A stretch of DNA of 64,000 nucleotides. Origin: Stieleria mannarensis. Its GTDB lineage: Bacteria; Planctomycetota; Planctomycetia; Pirellulales; Pirellulaceae. Both the position numbers and the translations under genes were made by a program. The stretch lies in assembly GCF_014154935.1 (NCBI RefSeq), contig NZ_JACEHH010000032.1:41958-105957 (forward strand), written 5' to 3'. Of this stretch, positions 8,380-17,427 are shown one piece after another. The notes under the pieces are model-generated. The model saw only the letters and a list, made by a program, of their open reading frames with translations. It did no database searches and was not told the DNA's origin. Each line of letters opens with the position of its first letter. The first letter of the stretch is position 1.

Positions 8380-9015
8380 TTACCGCAGTGCCGTCAACAG
8401 GTCTTTGACTTGCTGATGGACGTCGCTCGTCGCTCGCACGACCAAGACACGTCGCATGGCAAAGTACTGAATTGACCCGACGCCTCCTCGCGATTCCCAG
8501 AAGTCCGGTGCCACGATCCGTTCAATCAACTCCACGAGCTGCCATCCCGCTCCGGCGGCAGCTCCACCGCCTGCGACTGGGTTGACCGTTCGAACTTCGC
8601 TCCGCTCCGGCGTTCCAGTGTTCTGGTCTGCAAGTTCCTGGTCTGCAAGCGCCGCTCGGATCGCCGAATCCACTTGCAGTGACAGTGCGGCCGGACGGGC
8701 AATCCCCTCGCGACCGAGTTGAATCTGGCGCCGGCGTGCAATGGTCATCAAGCGTTTGCGTACTTTTACCGCGTCGCCCTGGAGCATGTTGCTCGTCCCA
8801 TAGCGCGGGTCACTACGCAAAACGACATACAGGTCGCACAGCGCCGCGGCCGCATCGTCTTTGGCTAGCCCCGGTGTTGCCGTCGCTTCCAGTCGCAGTT
8901 GTTTCCGCGTTTGTTGGCGCAGCTGGGTCGTTGAGGCTTCAGCGTGGGCAGAGGTTGTGGACGTGAGCAGGGAGAAGGTGATGGCTAAGGCGAAGTTCTT
9001 GATAGCTGCGTTCAT
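8380..9015 (-). CDS. Secreted hypothetical protein
   Basis: A 211-residue protein with a clear signal peptide (MNAAIKNFALAITFSLLTST, cleavage likely after SAHA). The mature part is mainly helical and Arg/Gln-rich (TQLRQQTRKQLRLEA). A Gly/Ala-rich stretch (VAGGGAAAGAGWQ) follows, then an ending with ESRGGVGSIQYFAMRRVLVVRATSDVHQQVKDLL. That last part resembles the secretin short-domain phrase for comparison of coefficients often seen in planctomycete secreted proteins. No catalytic motif is recognised. It is upstream of the BlaI promoter on the same strand, so it is probably its own transcription unit. Confidence 0.75.
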   Translation of the reverse strand: MNAAIKNFALAITFSLLTSTTSAHAEASTTQLRQQTRKQLRLEATATPGLAKDDAAAALCDLYVVLRSDPRYGTSNMLQGDAVKVRKRLMTIARRRQIQLGREGIARPAALSLQVDSAIRAALADQELADQNTGTPERSEVRTVNPVAGGGAAAGAGWQLVELIERIVAPDFWESRGGVGSIQYFAMRRVLVVRATSDVHQQVKDLLTALR

Positions 9016-9062
9016 TTGATCCGCCCGATTGAGTAAGCCGCAATCTGTAAATGGATGTACGC

Positions 9063-9113
9063 GTCCTTTCTAGGTCGTCGCGTTAAGTCTGACAGACGAC
9101 GGCCCGAAAGGAC
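9063..9113. repeat. Palindromic intergenic repeat, copy 2 (partner at 383)
   Basis: GTCCTTTC (9063-9070) pairs with GAAAGGAC (9106-9113), and inside it GTCGTC pairs with GACGAC, giving a two-part hairpin. The left block matches 383-400 with one difference. It lies between the pntB stop (9173) and the start of the downstream minus-strand gene at 9015. Confidence 0.5.
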
Positions 9114-9172
9114 CACTCGTCCATCGAAACGTGATCGCCGAAAGGCTAGACACCAACACTCATACCCGATGG

Positions 9173-10606
9173 TTATCGCTGCAGGCCCTTCAGGATTGCG
9201 TCGATGTTTTGCTTGGCGTCACCGAACAGCATGTAGGTGTTGTCCTTAAAGAATAACGGATTTCCCACTCCGGCGTATCCGGTCGCCATGCCGCGCTTCA
9301 TGACCACACAGGTCTTGGCGGTCCAAACTTCGATGACCGGCATGCCCGCGATCGGGCTGTTGGGGTCGTCCAGTGCGGCCGGATTGACGATGTCGTTGGC
9401 CCCGATCACCAGAATCGCGTCGGTGTCGGACATGTCTTCGTTGATCTCGTCCATCTCCAACACGATGTCATAGGGCACGTTGGCTTCGGCCAGCAACACG
9501 TTCATGTGTCCCGGCAAACGCCCGGCGACCGGGTGGATGGCGAATCGGACTTCTTTGTTACGTTTTAGCAGCGTGCGAACGACTTCGGCCAACGAATGTT
9601 GTGCTTGAGCGACCGCCATGCCGTAGCCGGGCACGATCACGATGCTTTGCGCTTCCTCCAGCATCGCGATGGTGTCCTCGACGCTGAACTCTTTGGTGGT
9701 TCCTTCCACGACCGCCGCCGCGCCACCGGATCCGGTACCGAACCCGCCCAGGATCACGCTCAAAAAACTTCGGTTCATCGCCGCACACATGATGTACGAC
9801 AGAATCGCGCCGGAGCTGCCGACCAACGCACCGGTGACAATCAGCAGGTGGTTTTTCAGCATGAATCCGGCGGCCGCGGCGGCCCAACCGGAATAGGAGT
9901 TCAGCATCGAAACGACGACCGGCATGTCCGCACCGCCGATCGCCATCACCATGTGAACCCCGATCAACGACGAAATCGCGGTCATGATCAATAGCGGCGT
10001 GATCGCGGCGACGTCATCGACGCGGCAGTACCAAATCCCCAAGCCGACACAGGCCACGAGCAACAACACGTTGATCACGTGACGGCCGGGCAGCGTCAGC
10101 GCCCGGCCGCCGATCAACTCCGCCAGCTTCAAAAACGCGACGATCGAACCGGTGAAGGTCAGCGCACCGATGAAGACACCGACGTAGATTTCGATTTTGT
10201 GAATCAACATCTCGCCTGCGGGAACATTGATCCCGGGATCGATATGGCTGGACAGTCCGACCAACACCGCCGCCAGCCCCACAAAGCTGTGCAGAATCGC
10301 AACCAGCTGGGGCAGATGGTCCATCGACAACCGTGCCGCCAACCGCGCGCCGATCAACACCGCGGGGACGATCGCAGCCGCCATCATCAGACGCCCACCG
10401 CCCATCACCCCGATGACGGTCGCACCGACCGCCAACAGCATGCCGACAATCCCCAACAGGTTTCCACGTTTCGCACTCGTTTGGTGCGACAGCCCGGCCA
10501 GCGAAAGGATGAACAGCACTGCGGCGACGAGGTAGGCGACCGTCGCCAGGGACTGGTTCAGGGGAAGCATTTCCGATGCGATCGGCAACGGGTTCAAGAG
10601 CGACAT
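9173..10606 (-). CDS. pntB: NAD(P) transhydrogenase, beta subunit
   Basis: A 477-residue integral membrane protein, near the usual ~460 of PntB. The N-terminal two thirds carry about nine hydrophobic helices. The C-terminal ~180 residues are the NADP-binding domain III, with [52 protein letters not shown] and [10 protein letters not shown], all hallmarks of the family. With PntA it transfers hydride from NADH to NADP+ using the proton gradient. It follows pntA on the same strand. The start is uncertain: the ATG at 10606 has no clear ribosome site, a second ATG lies at 10570, and a TTG at 10672 begins 5 bases after the pntA stop. Confidence 0.96.
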   Translation of the reverse strand: MSLLNPLPIASEMLPLNQSLATVAYLVAAVLFILSLAGLSHQTSAKRGNLLGIVGMLLAVGATVIGVMGGGRLMMAAAIVPAVLIGARLAARLSMDHLPQLVAILHSFVGLAAVLVGLSSHIDPGINVPAGEMLIHKIEIYVGVFIGALTFTGSIVAFLKLAELIGGRALTLPGRHVINVLLLVACVGLGIWYCRVDDVAAITPLLIMTAISSLIGVHMVMAIGGADMPVVVSMLNSYSGWAAAAAGFMLKNHLLIVTGALVGSSGAILSYIMCAAMNRSFLSVILGGFGTGSGGAAAVVEGTTKEFSVEDTIAMLEEAQSIVIVPGYGMAVAQAQHSLAEVVRTLLKRNKEVRFAIHPVAGRLPGHMNVLLAEANVPYDIVLEMDEINEDMSDTDAILVIGANDIVNPAALDDPNSPIAGMPVIEVWTAKTCVVMKRGMATGYAGVGNPLFFKDNTYMLFGDAKQNIDAILKGLQR

Positions 10607-10676
10607 GTGTTTCACGTTCGAGGGCAGCGTATCAGAAAGACATTGAAAAGAGTCGGCGTTTCGTGGGGACAACGCG

Positions 10677-12212
10677 TCACTTTCGAAACAGGCCGAGCAT
10701 CCGGTGCGTGATCAGAAATCCGCCGGCGATGTTCAACGTTGCAACGAAGATTGCCAGCGCCCCCAACCAAGCTGCGACCGGGTCAGTTGCCCCGACCTGA
10801 ATCATCCCGCCGACGATGATGATGCCGCTGATCGCGTTGGTCACGCTCATCAGCGGTGCGTGCAGCGAGGCCGTCACGTTCCAAATGACTTGCCAGCCGA
10901 TCAAGCAGGAAAGCAAGAACACGGTGAAGTCGGTGATGAATCCTTGGTCCCGGGTCATGGCGACGCCGACCAACAACAGCGCCGCGATGACCATCAGCGA
11001 GATGTCGAACACCCCGATCTTTTTCTCCACCACGGCCGAGGGCGCGGCCGACTCGACGACCTTTTCCTTCGGCGTCGCGGAGACCGCGACCGGAGGCGGG
11101 GGCCAGGTCACACGTCCGTCTTTGACAACGGTCGCGCTGCGCACCACGTCGTCTTCCATGTCGACGTCAAACTGCTCGGCCCCGCCCATTTCGTCCAGCA
11201 AATGATACAGGTTGGTCCCGTAAAGTTGGCTGGACGTGTGTGCCAATCGGCTGGTCAGGTCGCGGTAACCGACGACGTGAACGCCTTCGAACTGGACAAC
11301 TTCGTCGGGCACCGTCGCTTCACAGTTGCCACCCTGCTCGGCGGCCAAATCGACGACCACGCTGCCCCGCCGCATCGACCGCAGCATTTCGCGCGTGATC
11401 AACTTCGGCGCCGGTTTGCCGGGGATCAGGGCGGTCGTGATGATGATGTCCACCTCCTTGGCTTGAGCGGCAAACAACGCCATCTCGGCATCGATGAACT
11501 CCTTGCTCATCGTTTTGGCATAGCCGCCCGACGTCCCGCCCTGCTGGTCGCCTTCGAATTCCAACATCAAGAATTCGGCACCCATGCTTTTGACCTGGTC
11601 GGCGACCTCGGGGCGAACGTCAAAGGCGCGGACGACGGCCCCCAGTCCCCGTGCGGTCCCGATCGCGGCCAACCCCGCGACTCCGGCCCCGATCACCAGT
11701 ACCTTGGCCGGGGGCACTTTACCCGCCGCGGTGATCTGGCCGGTAAAGAAACGTCCGAACAATCCGGCGGCTTCGACGACCGCTCGGTACCCGGCGATGT
11801 TGGCCATCGAACTCAACGCATCCAGTTTCTGCGCCCGGCTGATCCGCGGAACCGCCTCGACGGCCAGCGCCGTTGCGTTGCGATCGGCGATCTTCTGTAG
11901 CAGCGTTTCGTTTTGAGCCGGAGCCAGGAAACAAATCAATACCTGGCCCTCACGCAATCGTTCGACTTCATGATCCTGCGGGTTGCGGACTTTCAACACA
12001 ACATCCGCGTCTCGCCAGATTTCTGTGGGATCATCGGCGATGGTGCATCCGGCGTCACGATAACTTTCGTTGTGAAAACTGGCTGCATCGCCTGCGCCGG
12101 TTTCGACGACGACCTCAAACCCCAGTTTGCCGATCAATCGTCGCGCGGTTTCGGGGGTCGCCGCCACGCGACATTCACCGGGATAGACCTCTTTGGGCAC
12201 GCCAACTTTCAT
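10677..12212 (-). CDS. pntA: NAD(P) transhydrogenase, alpha subunit
   Basis: A 511-residue protein of the same length and order as the E. coli alpha subunit. It begins [20 protein letters not shown], the alanine dehydrogenase/PNT N-terminal signature. The NAD-binding site [20 protein letters not shown] is near residue 172, followed by [20 protein letters not shown] charged linker (about 375-395) leads to a C-terminal membrane part with about four helices. Many bacteria split this subunit in two (PntAA/PntAB); here it is a single polypeptide. First gene of the pntAB operon, with pntB immediately downstream. The 200-base leader holds a small hairpin at 12255. Confidence 0.97.
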   Translation of the reverse strand: MKVGVPKEVYPGECRVAATPETARRLIGKLGFEVVVETGAGDAASFHNESYRDAGCTIADDPTEIWRDADVVLKVRNPQDHEVERLREGQVLICFLAPAQNETLLQKIADRNATALAVEAVPRISRAQKLDALSSMANIAGYRAVVEAAGLFGRFFTGQITAAGKVPPAKVLVIGAGVAGLAAIGTARGLGAVVRAFDVRPEVADQVKSMGAEFLMLEFEGDQQGGTSGGYAKTMSKEFIDAEMALFAAQAKEVDIIITTALIPGKPAPKLITREMLRSMRRGSVVVDLAAEQGGNCEATVPDEVVQFEGVHVVGYRDLTSRLAHTSSQLYGTNLYHLLDEMGGAEQFDVDMEDDVVRSATVVKDGRVTWPPPPVAVSATPKEKVVESAAPSAVVEKKIGVFDISLMVIAALLLVGVAMTRDQGFITDFTVFLLSCLIGWQVIWNVTASLHAPLMSVTNAISGIIIVGGMIQVGATDPVAAWLGALAIFVATLNIAGGFLITHRMLGLFRK

Positions 12213-12254
12213 TTGCCGATCTGTCTCTGTGAATACATGGAGATGGGGGAATCA

Positions 12255-12275
12255 CTGTCTGTCGGGTGCAGACAG
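12255..12275. other. Small hairpin in the pntA leader region
   Basis: CTGTCTG pairs with CAGACAG across a 7-base loop, about 43 bases upstream of the pntA start codon on its 5' side. It could be a regulator dyad or a leader hairpin; nothing else supports either role. Confidence 0.3.
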
Positions 12276-12392
12276 AATACCATTTCCTGTGGCACGCCGT
12301 GAATCGTCGGCCAGGTCCGCGGGGTGACCGGGGACCGACAACGTTGGCATTCGACGTGGCGTGTGCGTGATCTTGTGGGCGCGGAAAGGGGA

Positions 12393-12416
12393 CCACGCTC
12401 TGGCGAGCGTCGCTAC
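12393..12416. repeat. Short hairpin repeat overlapping the glpD stop (partner at 4457)
   Basis: CCACGCTCTGGCGAGCGTCGCTAC, with perfect dyad ACGCTC-TGGC-GAGCGT. Relative to the copy at 4457 the third stem pair has changed from A-T to G-C on both arms. The glpD TAG stop lies inside the repeat's GCTAC word. Confidence 0.55.
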
Positions 12417-13939
12417 TTCGGTGAGTAATGCTGTACCGTCGTCTGAAACGCCGTGACTTGTTCGTCGCACCAGGTAGAGTCGGTCCCCAATTCGCCGGCC
12501 ATGACTTCGGCGACCGCGGGTGCCGCTTCCAACGCCAGCCGAGAATTGAGAAACAGCAGGCGGGTCCGTCGTGCGAGCACGTCTTCGATGGTTCGGGCCA
12601 TTTCATTGCGGACGAACCAGACGACCTGTGAACGCCGCAGTGGCAGGGACGGGTGGACCGGTTGTGCCAAGTCCGGATGGTCGGCTTCCAGTTGGTTAAG
12701 TTCCGTCTGATCGGGTTCCTCGATGTGCAACGATTTGGTCGCACACGCCCCGGCATCCAGTGAGCCGGTTTCGATCGCCTTATCGACACCGTCTTCGGCC
12801 ATCTTCCGCACTGTCGTCCATTTTCCGCCGGTGATGGTGATCAGCTTGGACGGCGCAAGCCGAATCACGTGGTCGCGTGAGAGCGACGCGGTGCGTGACG
12901 ATTTATCCCCTTTGACCAGTGGCCGGATCCCGGTGAACACGCTCAGCACATCGTCGATCGTCGGAGGCCGCGACAAATACTCCGCCGCGGTGTCCAACAG
13001 GAACTGAATCTCTTGGGGTTGAGGCGACGGTTCGGCGACGGCCTGGTCGATCGCGGTATCGGTCGTCCCGACGAGTGCATGGTCGTGCCACGGGACGACG
13101 AAGATCACGCGTCCGTCGGACGTTTTCGGAACGATCATCGCCGTGTCGCCGGGGTAAAGTTCCTTGGGCAAGACCAGGTGAACCCCTTGGCTGGCCGCCA
13201 CCATCGGTTCGCAATCCGCATCGTCGAGCGATCGCACGGCATCGCAAAACGGGCCGGCGGCGTTGATGACCGTTCTGGCGGGGATCTCGAACGTTTCACC
13301 GGATTCTTCATCGATCGCGGTGACACCGGAAACCAACCCCCGATCACCTTTCACGATGCCGCTGCAGGGCATGTGATTGACCAGCGTCGCTCCTTGGATC
13401 GCCGCGGTCCGAGCCATGTCGATCAACAATCGCGCGTCATCGAATTGGCCGTCATGATACAGCACCGCGCCGCGCAAACGCTCTCCTTGCATCGCCGGGA
13501 TCAATTCCAACGCTCGCCGAGCGGTGACGCAACGCGAGCGGCCGAAGCTGTTTCGTGTGGCCAGCAAGTCATACAGTTTTAGTCCCACGCCGTAAAAGAA
13601 CCACTGCCAAAGGCTGCGACAGGGAATCAGAAAGGTTTGGTCGTGAACCAGATGGGGAGCATTGTCCAACAGCAATTGCCGTTCGCGCAAGGCATCGTGG
13701 ACCAGCGTCACGTTGCCCTGCTTCAGATAACGGACGCCTCCGTGCACCAATTTGGTGCTTCGGCTGGACGTCCCGCTGCCGAAGTCGAACCGTTCCAGCA
13801 ACACGACGTCCAGACCACGGCTGGCCGCATCGAGTGCGACCGCAACGCCCGTCGCACCGCCGCCGATGATGGCAACGTCCCAGGGGCCCTTGCGGTCTCG
13901 GATTCTGGCGAGTGATTCGCCCCGATCCAGTCGCGTCAT
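12413..13939 (-). CDS. glpD: Glycerol-3-phosphate dehydrogenase (FAD-dependent, aerobic type)
   Basis: A 508-residue flavoprotein that oxidises sn-glycerol 3-phosphate to dihydroxyacetone phosphate and passes electrons to the quinone pool. The FAD-binding dinucleotide fold (DVAIIGGGATGVAVALDAASR) is near residue 22. The family signature SGTSSRSTKLVHGGVRYL follows, then a conserved NAAGPFCDAVR near 230 and the DAO C-terminal domain. The ATG at 13939 shares its A with the TGA stop of glpK (TGATG), and GGGAAC lies upstream. Translation is therefore coupled to glpK, the enzyme that makes its substrate. An in-frame start at 13990 would overlap glpK by 52 bases and is less likely. Confidence 0.96.
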   Translation of the reverse strand: MTRLDRGESLARIRDRKGPWDVAIIGGGATGVAVALDAASRGLDVVLLERFDFGSGTSSRSTKLVHGGVRYLKQGNVTLVHDALRERQLLLDNAPHLVHDQTFLIPCRSLWQWFFYGVGLKLYDLLATRNSFGRSRCVTARRALELIPAMQGERLRGAVLYHDGQFDDARLLIDMARTAAIQGATLVNHMPCSGIVKGDRGLVSGVTAIDEESGETFEIPARTVINAAGPFCDAVRSLDDADCEPMVAASQGVHLVLPKELYPGDTAMIVPKTSDGRVIFVVPWHDHALVGTTDTAIDQAVAEPSPQPQEIQFLLDTAAEYLSRPPTIDDVLSVFTGIRPLVKGDKSSRTASLSRDHVIRLAPSKLITITGGKWTTVRKMAEDGVDKAIETGSLDAGACATKSLHIEEPDQTELNQLEADHPDLAQPVHPSLPLRRSQVVWFVRNEMARTIEDVLARRTRLLFLNSRLALEAAPAVAEVMAGELGTDSTWCDEQVTAFQTTVQHYSPK

Positions 13940-15450
13940 CACGTTGTTCCCTGTTCCCATGCTCTCGATCGCTGCAATGCCTCGGCCCAACGTTCACGGC
14001 GCAGTGCCACTTCCGCGTCCGACATTTCGGGCTGGAAGACCCGTTCGGTTTTCCAGATCGACGCGATCTGATCCAGGTCTTTCCAGAAGCCGACGGCCAG
14101 ACCGGCCAGAAAGGCCGCCCCCATCGAAGTCGTCTCGGTCATCTGCGGACGCACGACCGGGGTTTTCATGATATCGGCTTGGAACTGCATCAACAAATCG
14201 TTGGCCGAGGCGCCGCCGTCAACACGCAGCTCCTTGATCGAAATCCCGGAGTCTTGCTGCATGACGTCCAGAACATCGGCGACCTGGTGGGCGATTCCCT
14301 CCAGGGTCGCCCGCGCGATGTGTCCGCGATTGGAACCGCGCGTGAGCCCGACGATGGTCCCGCGGGCATAGGAATCCCAATGCGGAGCCCCCAGTCCCGC
14401 CATCGCCGGCACGACGTACACGCCGTCGCTGTCGGGGACGCTTTTGGCAAGCGCCTCGATCTCCGAAGACGACTCGATGATCCCCAATCCGTCACGCAAC
14501 CACTGCACCGCAGCCCCGGCAACAAACACGCTGCCTTCGAGTGCATAGTTGCGTTTCGGCGATCCGTCGCCCGAAGCCGCACTGGCGGCGATCGAGGTCA
14601 ACAATTGATGCTTGGACATCAACGGCTGGTCGCCGATGTTCATCAACATGAAACATCCGGTCCCATAGGTGTTCTTCGCCATGCCGTGATGCGTGCAGTT
14701 TTGCCCGAACAGCGCGGATTGCTGGTCCCCGGCGGCCCCGGCAATCTTGATCGGAGCGCCGAACAACCCCGATTCCGTCTCGCCGTAAACATGGCTGGAC
14801 GGCTGGACGTCCGGCAGGATCGACGCCGGAATTTCCAGCAGCGACAACAATTCGTTGTCCCACGTGCCGGTCCGAAGATCCAACAACATGGTGCGCGAGG
14901 CATTGGTGACATCGGTGACATGAACCCGACCGCCGGTCAGCTTCCAGATCAGCCAGCTGTCCATCGTGCCGAAGGCAAGTTCGCCCGCTTCGGCACGCCG
15001 CCGGGCGTCCGGCACATGGTCCAACAACCAACGAATCTTGGTCGCCGAAAAATACGGATCGATCAGCAGCCCGGTCTTGGATTGAACCAATTCCCCGTGA
15101 CCGCCACCGCGCAACGTGTCACAGAACTGCGACGTCCGCCGATCTTGCCAGACGATCGCATGGTGAATCGGCTCGCCCGTCGATCGGTCCCACAACAACG
15201 TCGTTTCGCGTTGGTTGGTGATCCCGATCGCCGCGATGTCCGCCGCCGACAGGCCACACGACGCGATCACTTCTTGCGCGACGGCCAGCTGCGATTGCCA
15301 AATCTCGTCAGCATCGTGCTCGACCCAACCGGGTTGGGGGTAGTGTTGCTTGAATTCGCGCTGGGCAACACCCAACACGGCGCCGGATTGCTCGAACGCG
15401 ATCGCACGCGAACTGGTGGTTCCCTGGTCAAAGGCGAGAACGACACTCAT
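13939..15450 (-). CDS. glpK: Glycerol kinase
   Basis: A 503-residue FGGY-family kinase, standard length. It opens with the phosphate-binding signature [26 protein letters not shown] sequence (here [14 protein letters not shown]) follows, then [27 protein letters not shown], and later [20 protein letters not shown] and the C-terminal nucleotide site ([18 protein letters not shown]). It phosphorylates glycerol to glycerol 3-phosphate in the cytoplasm. First gene of the glpK-glpD operon; no glycerol facilitator or GlpR gene is visible in the window, so uptake may be by diffusion or encoded elsewhere. Confidence 0.97.
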   Translation of the reverse strand: MSVVLAFDQGTTSSRAIAFEQSGAVLGVAQREFKQHYPQPGWVEHDADEIWQSQLAVAQEVIASCGLSAADIAAIGITNQRETTLLWDRSTGEPIHHAIVWQDRRTSQFCDTLRGGGHGELVQSKTGLLIDPYFSATKIRWLLDHVPDARRRAEAGELAFGTMDSWLIWKLTGGRVHVTDVTNASRTMLLDLRTGTWDNELLSLLEIPASILPDVQPSSHVYGETESGLFGAPIKIAGAAGDQQSALFGQNCTHHGMAKNTYGTGCFMLMNIGDQPLMSKHQLLTSIAASAASGDGSPKRNYALEGSVFVAGAAVQWLRDGLGIIESSSEIEALAKSVPDSDGVYVVPAMAGLGAPHWDSYARGTIVGLTRGSNRGHIARATLEGIAHQVADVLDVMQQDSGISIKELRVDGGASANDLLMQFQADIMKTPVVRPQMTETTSMGAAFLAGLAVGFWKDLDQIASIWKTERVFQPEMSDAEVALRRERWAEALQRSRAWEQGTT

Positions 15451-15666
15451 GACGAAAGTCCGATGGAATGGAGGGAGGGTGGGAGCAGCATCTTAACACG
15501 TCTTCGGCGGTCTCGGTGTCCAGGGATACTTTCGAAACCTTCCCTGGCAGAGTTCGCGCGGCTACTAACGTCTGAGATAGAAGACGTTCATGCGATTCAC
15601 TCCCCTTGGCACGAAGCTCTCTTTGAAGTGGGGCGTTCGGGCAGGATGTCTGGGGAAACCGAAAAA

Positions 15667-15741
15667 GCCCACGGATGGGAGCGCGAACCCACGGATCCCA
15701 GGCCGCATCACATCCGTGGGTTCGCGCTGCCATCCGTGGGC
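15667..15741. repeat. 75-base inverted repeat with 30-base arms
   Basis: The left arm (15667-15696) and right arm (15712-15741) are reverse complements with one mismatch, around a 15-base centre. Each arm contains the word CCCACGGAT twice, so the element is also internally repetitive. The 409-base gap 15451-15859 upstream of glpK holds nothing else recognisable. It could be a REP/MITE-like element or a strong hairpin. Confidence 0.7.
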
Positions 15742-15859
15742 AATTGACCTTGCCTCGTTCCCCGCCTTGGAACGCGTTTCCGATGTGGCTCCTGCCACGC
15801 AAGGCCACGCAGCCAGAGGCGGATACGGCTTCAACGCACACCTTTTTCCGGACATCCCG

Positions 15860-16558
15860 CTACCGCGGCGTCCCGGCGACGAGTTGCTCGCGGAGTGTTC
15901 GCAGCTGTGCAAGGCGTTCTTCCAACTGTGCGATCTGCTGGTCAATCGCCGCGACGTTTCTCGCTTCGACCGGCATCAACAACGCTTCTGGATTGGAGTC
16001 GGTCTTGCTGATCCGGTGCAGGATCGGGATCACGATCGAAACGGCGGCGACGACAATCGAGTGGGCGGCAAGGAATCGCCACAACAGTTCGGAATGGATC
16101 TCGAACAAAATGATCGCCGCGACCAGAATCGCCAGCCCGTAAATGATCTGCGTTGCGACGAACGACACCCAGCGAAAGCGTCCCGCCAATTTAGCGATCG
16201 ATAACAGCGAGAGGTGCACGGTTGCCACGCCGAACGAGATCAACACGGTGGTCGTCTTCCAATAAGCTTCCGAATCGACCTCCACCCAGATTCCGAAAAG
16301 CAACAGGCCGGTGGTGATCGCCGTCAAAGCCAGTCCGGCTTTGGGAAACAGGTTCAATCCCGAGGGCGTTCGCGAAAGGTCGCACGCAAGGCCGCACACG
16401 CTGGCCACGGCAAAGATCACCGTGGTCAGAATCACGCGGACTTCTAACCAGCCCCAATTCCCCCGCAGCACCAACACGATTCCTAACAACGCACTCAAAC
16501 AAACCGAACCGATCAACAGGTACAGAAGCGGCCTTTTTAGACGACTGCGGTCACTCAT
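15860..16558 (-). CDS. Polytopic membrane protein with C-terminal coiled coil, function unknown
   Basis: A 232-residue protein with about six hydrophobic segments (for example LLYLLIGSVCLSALLGIVLV near 11, VILTTVIFAVASVCGLACDL near 42, IIYGLAILVAAIILFEI near 138, HSIVVAAVSIVIPIL near 166). A cytoplasmic-looking tail ends in a heptad-rich helix (AIDQQIAQLEERLAQLRTLREQL) likely to form a coiled coil. No known family is recognised. It stands alone between glpK and the HD-oxygenase operon, with repeat-bearing gaps on both sides. Confidence 0.75.
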   Translation of the reverse strand: MSDRSRLKRPLLYLLIGSVCLSALLGIVLVLRGNWGWLEVRVILTTVIFAVASVCGLACDLSRTPSGLNLFPKAGLALTAITTGLLLFGIWVEVDSEAYWKTTTVLISFGVATVHLSLLSIAKLAGRFRWVSFVATQIIYGLAILVAAIILFEIHSELLWRFLAAHSIVVAAVSIVIPILHRISKTDSNPEALLMPVEARNVAAIDQQIAQLEERLAQLRTLREQLVAGTPR

Positions 16559-16696
16559 CGAACGATTCCTCGGCCTGGACGCATCTTCGATGCGTCAATG
16601 AAGTCATGGTCCATGCAGGATCAGAGCCCGGAACCGTCAAAGAGGTGCGGCGAAAACGGCAAATGTTCAACATTCTACCGTGCATCCGACTCGCAT

Positions 16697-16832
16697 CACT
16701 GGCTGACGCCACGTGGCCGTATCCCATGCCAGCGGGACGCGTCAGCGAGCGGCCCAGGGTCACCCCACCACCAACGCCCGCCACTGGCTGACGCCACTGG
16801 CTGACGCCACTGGCTGACGCCACGTGCTGGCA
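16697..16832. repeat. Direct and dispersed repeat cluster with 13-base triplet
   Basis: The unit CCACTGGCTGACG occurs three times in exact tandem (16781-16819). The longer word CACTGGCTGACGCCACGTGC occurs at 16808, in near-identical form at 16697, and in reverse-complement form at 22541. The gap 16559-16869 contains no gene. Confidence 0.6.
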
Positions 16833-16869
16833 TCCCATGCCGGCGAGAAGCGTTCGTCGAATCCACGTG

Positions 16870-17427
16870 CTACGACCGTGTCTCGGACGCCAAAACCTGA
16901 TCCAGAAACTCCGCGAACCGTTCCAGCGGCGGTGTCTTTAGGCCGGCGACCTTGGCTTCGTCGTCCCACTGTCTCAATCGAACCGCGTCCTCGGCAAACG
17001 GTTGACCGATAAAGTGCTCCGCTTCCTCCGCCGTCATCGGTCCGCCCTGCAATTCCAGGCTGATGCGCGACGGTTCGCTCAGGCTATCCCTGTAATCTGG
17101 GTCGACGGCACAGAGGTAGCGTTTAGCGGCGACGTGCATCCGAACCGGTTCGGTGACCGCAGCGGGAAACCGAGGCCGCAGAAAGTGGTAACCGGAGGAC
17201 TCATGATGGTCGTCGACTCCCGCATCCGGCGCGTCGTCGGGCAGGTCGTGAAGCAGGTGACCGACGTCGTGCAACAGCGCCGCGACGATCAGCGTCGGTT
17301 TGGCGTCGGCTTGCAAGGCCAAGAAAGCGGCTTGCAAGGCGTGCTCGCGCTGCGTGACCGCTTCGCCGCCATACTCCGAATCCCCCTTGCGGACGAACAG
17401 ATCAATGATTTCTCGTGTGGTTACCAC
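16870..17427 (-). CDS. PhnZ-like HD-domain mixed-valence diiron oxygenase (phosphonate degradation-associated HD protein)
   Basis: A 185-residue HD protein. Its key residues follow the order and spacing I recall for PhnZ, the 2-amino-1-hydroxyethylphosphonate oxygenase: Y19 and E22 (SEYGGEAVTQREH), H29, the HD pair H53-D54 with H57 (ALLHDVGH), H75 (DDHHESSG), H98 with K102 (MHVAAKRY), and D155 (QWDDEAK). PhnZ cleaves the C-P bond next to a hydroxyl carbon using O2 at a diiron site. The start is a GTG overlapping the end of the dehydrogenase gene by 7 bases, so it is the last gene of the operon. No PhnY/TmpA hydroxylase is visible, so the substrate may differ. A simple phosphohydrolase role is possible but less likely given the PhnZ-specific residues. 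Confidence 0.82.
   Translation of the reverse strand: MVTTREIIDLFVRKGDSEYGGEAVTQREHALQAAFLALQADAKPTLIVAALLHDVGHLLHDLPDDAPDAGVDDHHESSGYHFLRPRFPAAVTEPVRMHVAAKRYLCAVDPDYRDSLSEPSRISLELQGGPMTAEEAEHFIGQPFAEDAVRLRQWDDEAKVAGLKTPPLERFAEFLDQVLASETRS

Noticed and set aside
10704..11900. Plus-strand frame of 398 codons antisense to pntA
   Set aside because: pntA shows full-length family signatures on the minus strand; the antisense product is His/Arg/Asp-rich noise.
13912..15747. Long plus-strand frame antisense to glpK and glpD start (611 codons)
   Set aside because: It is a codon-bias shadow of glpK, with a low-complexity Arg/Asp-rich product and no start region, ribosome site or domain.
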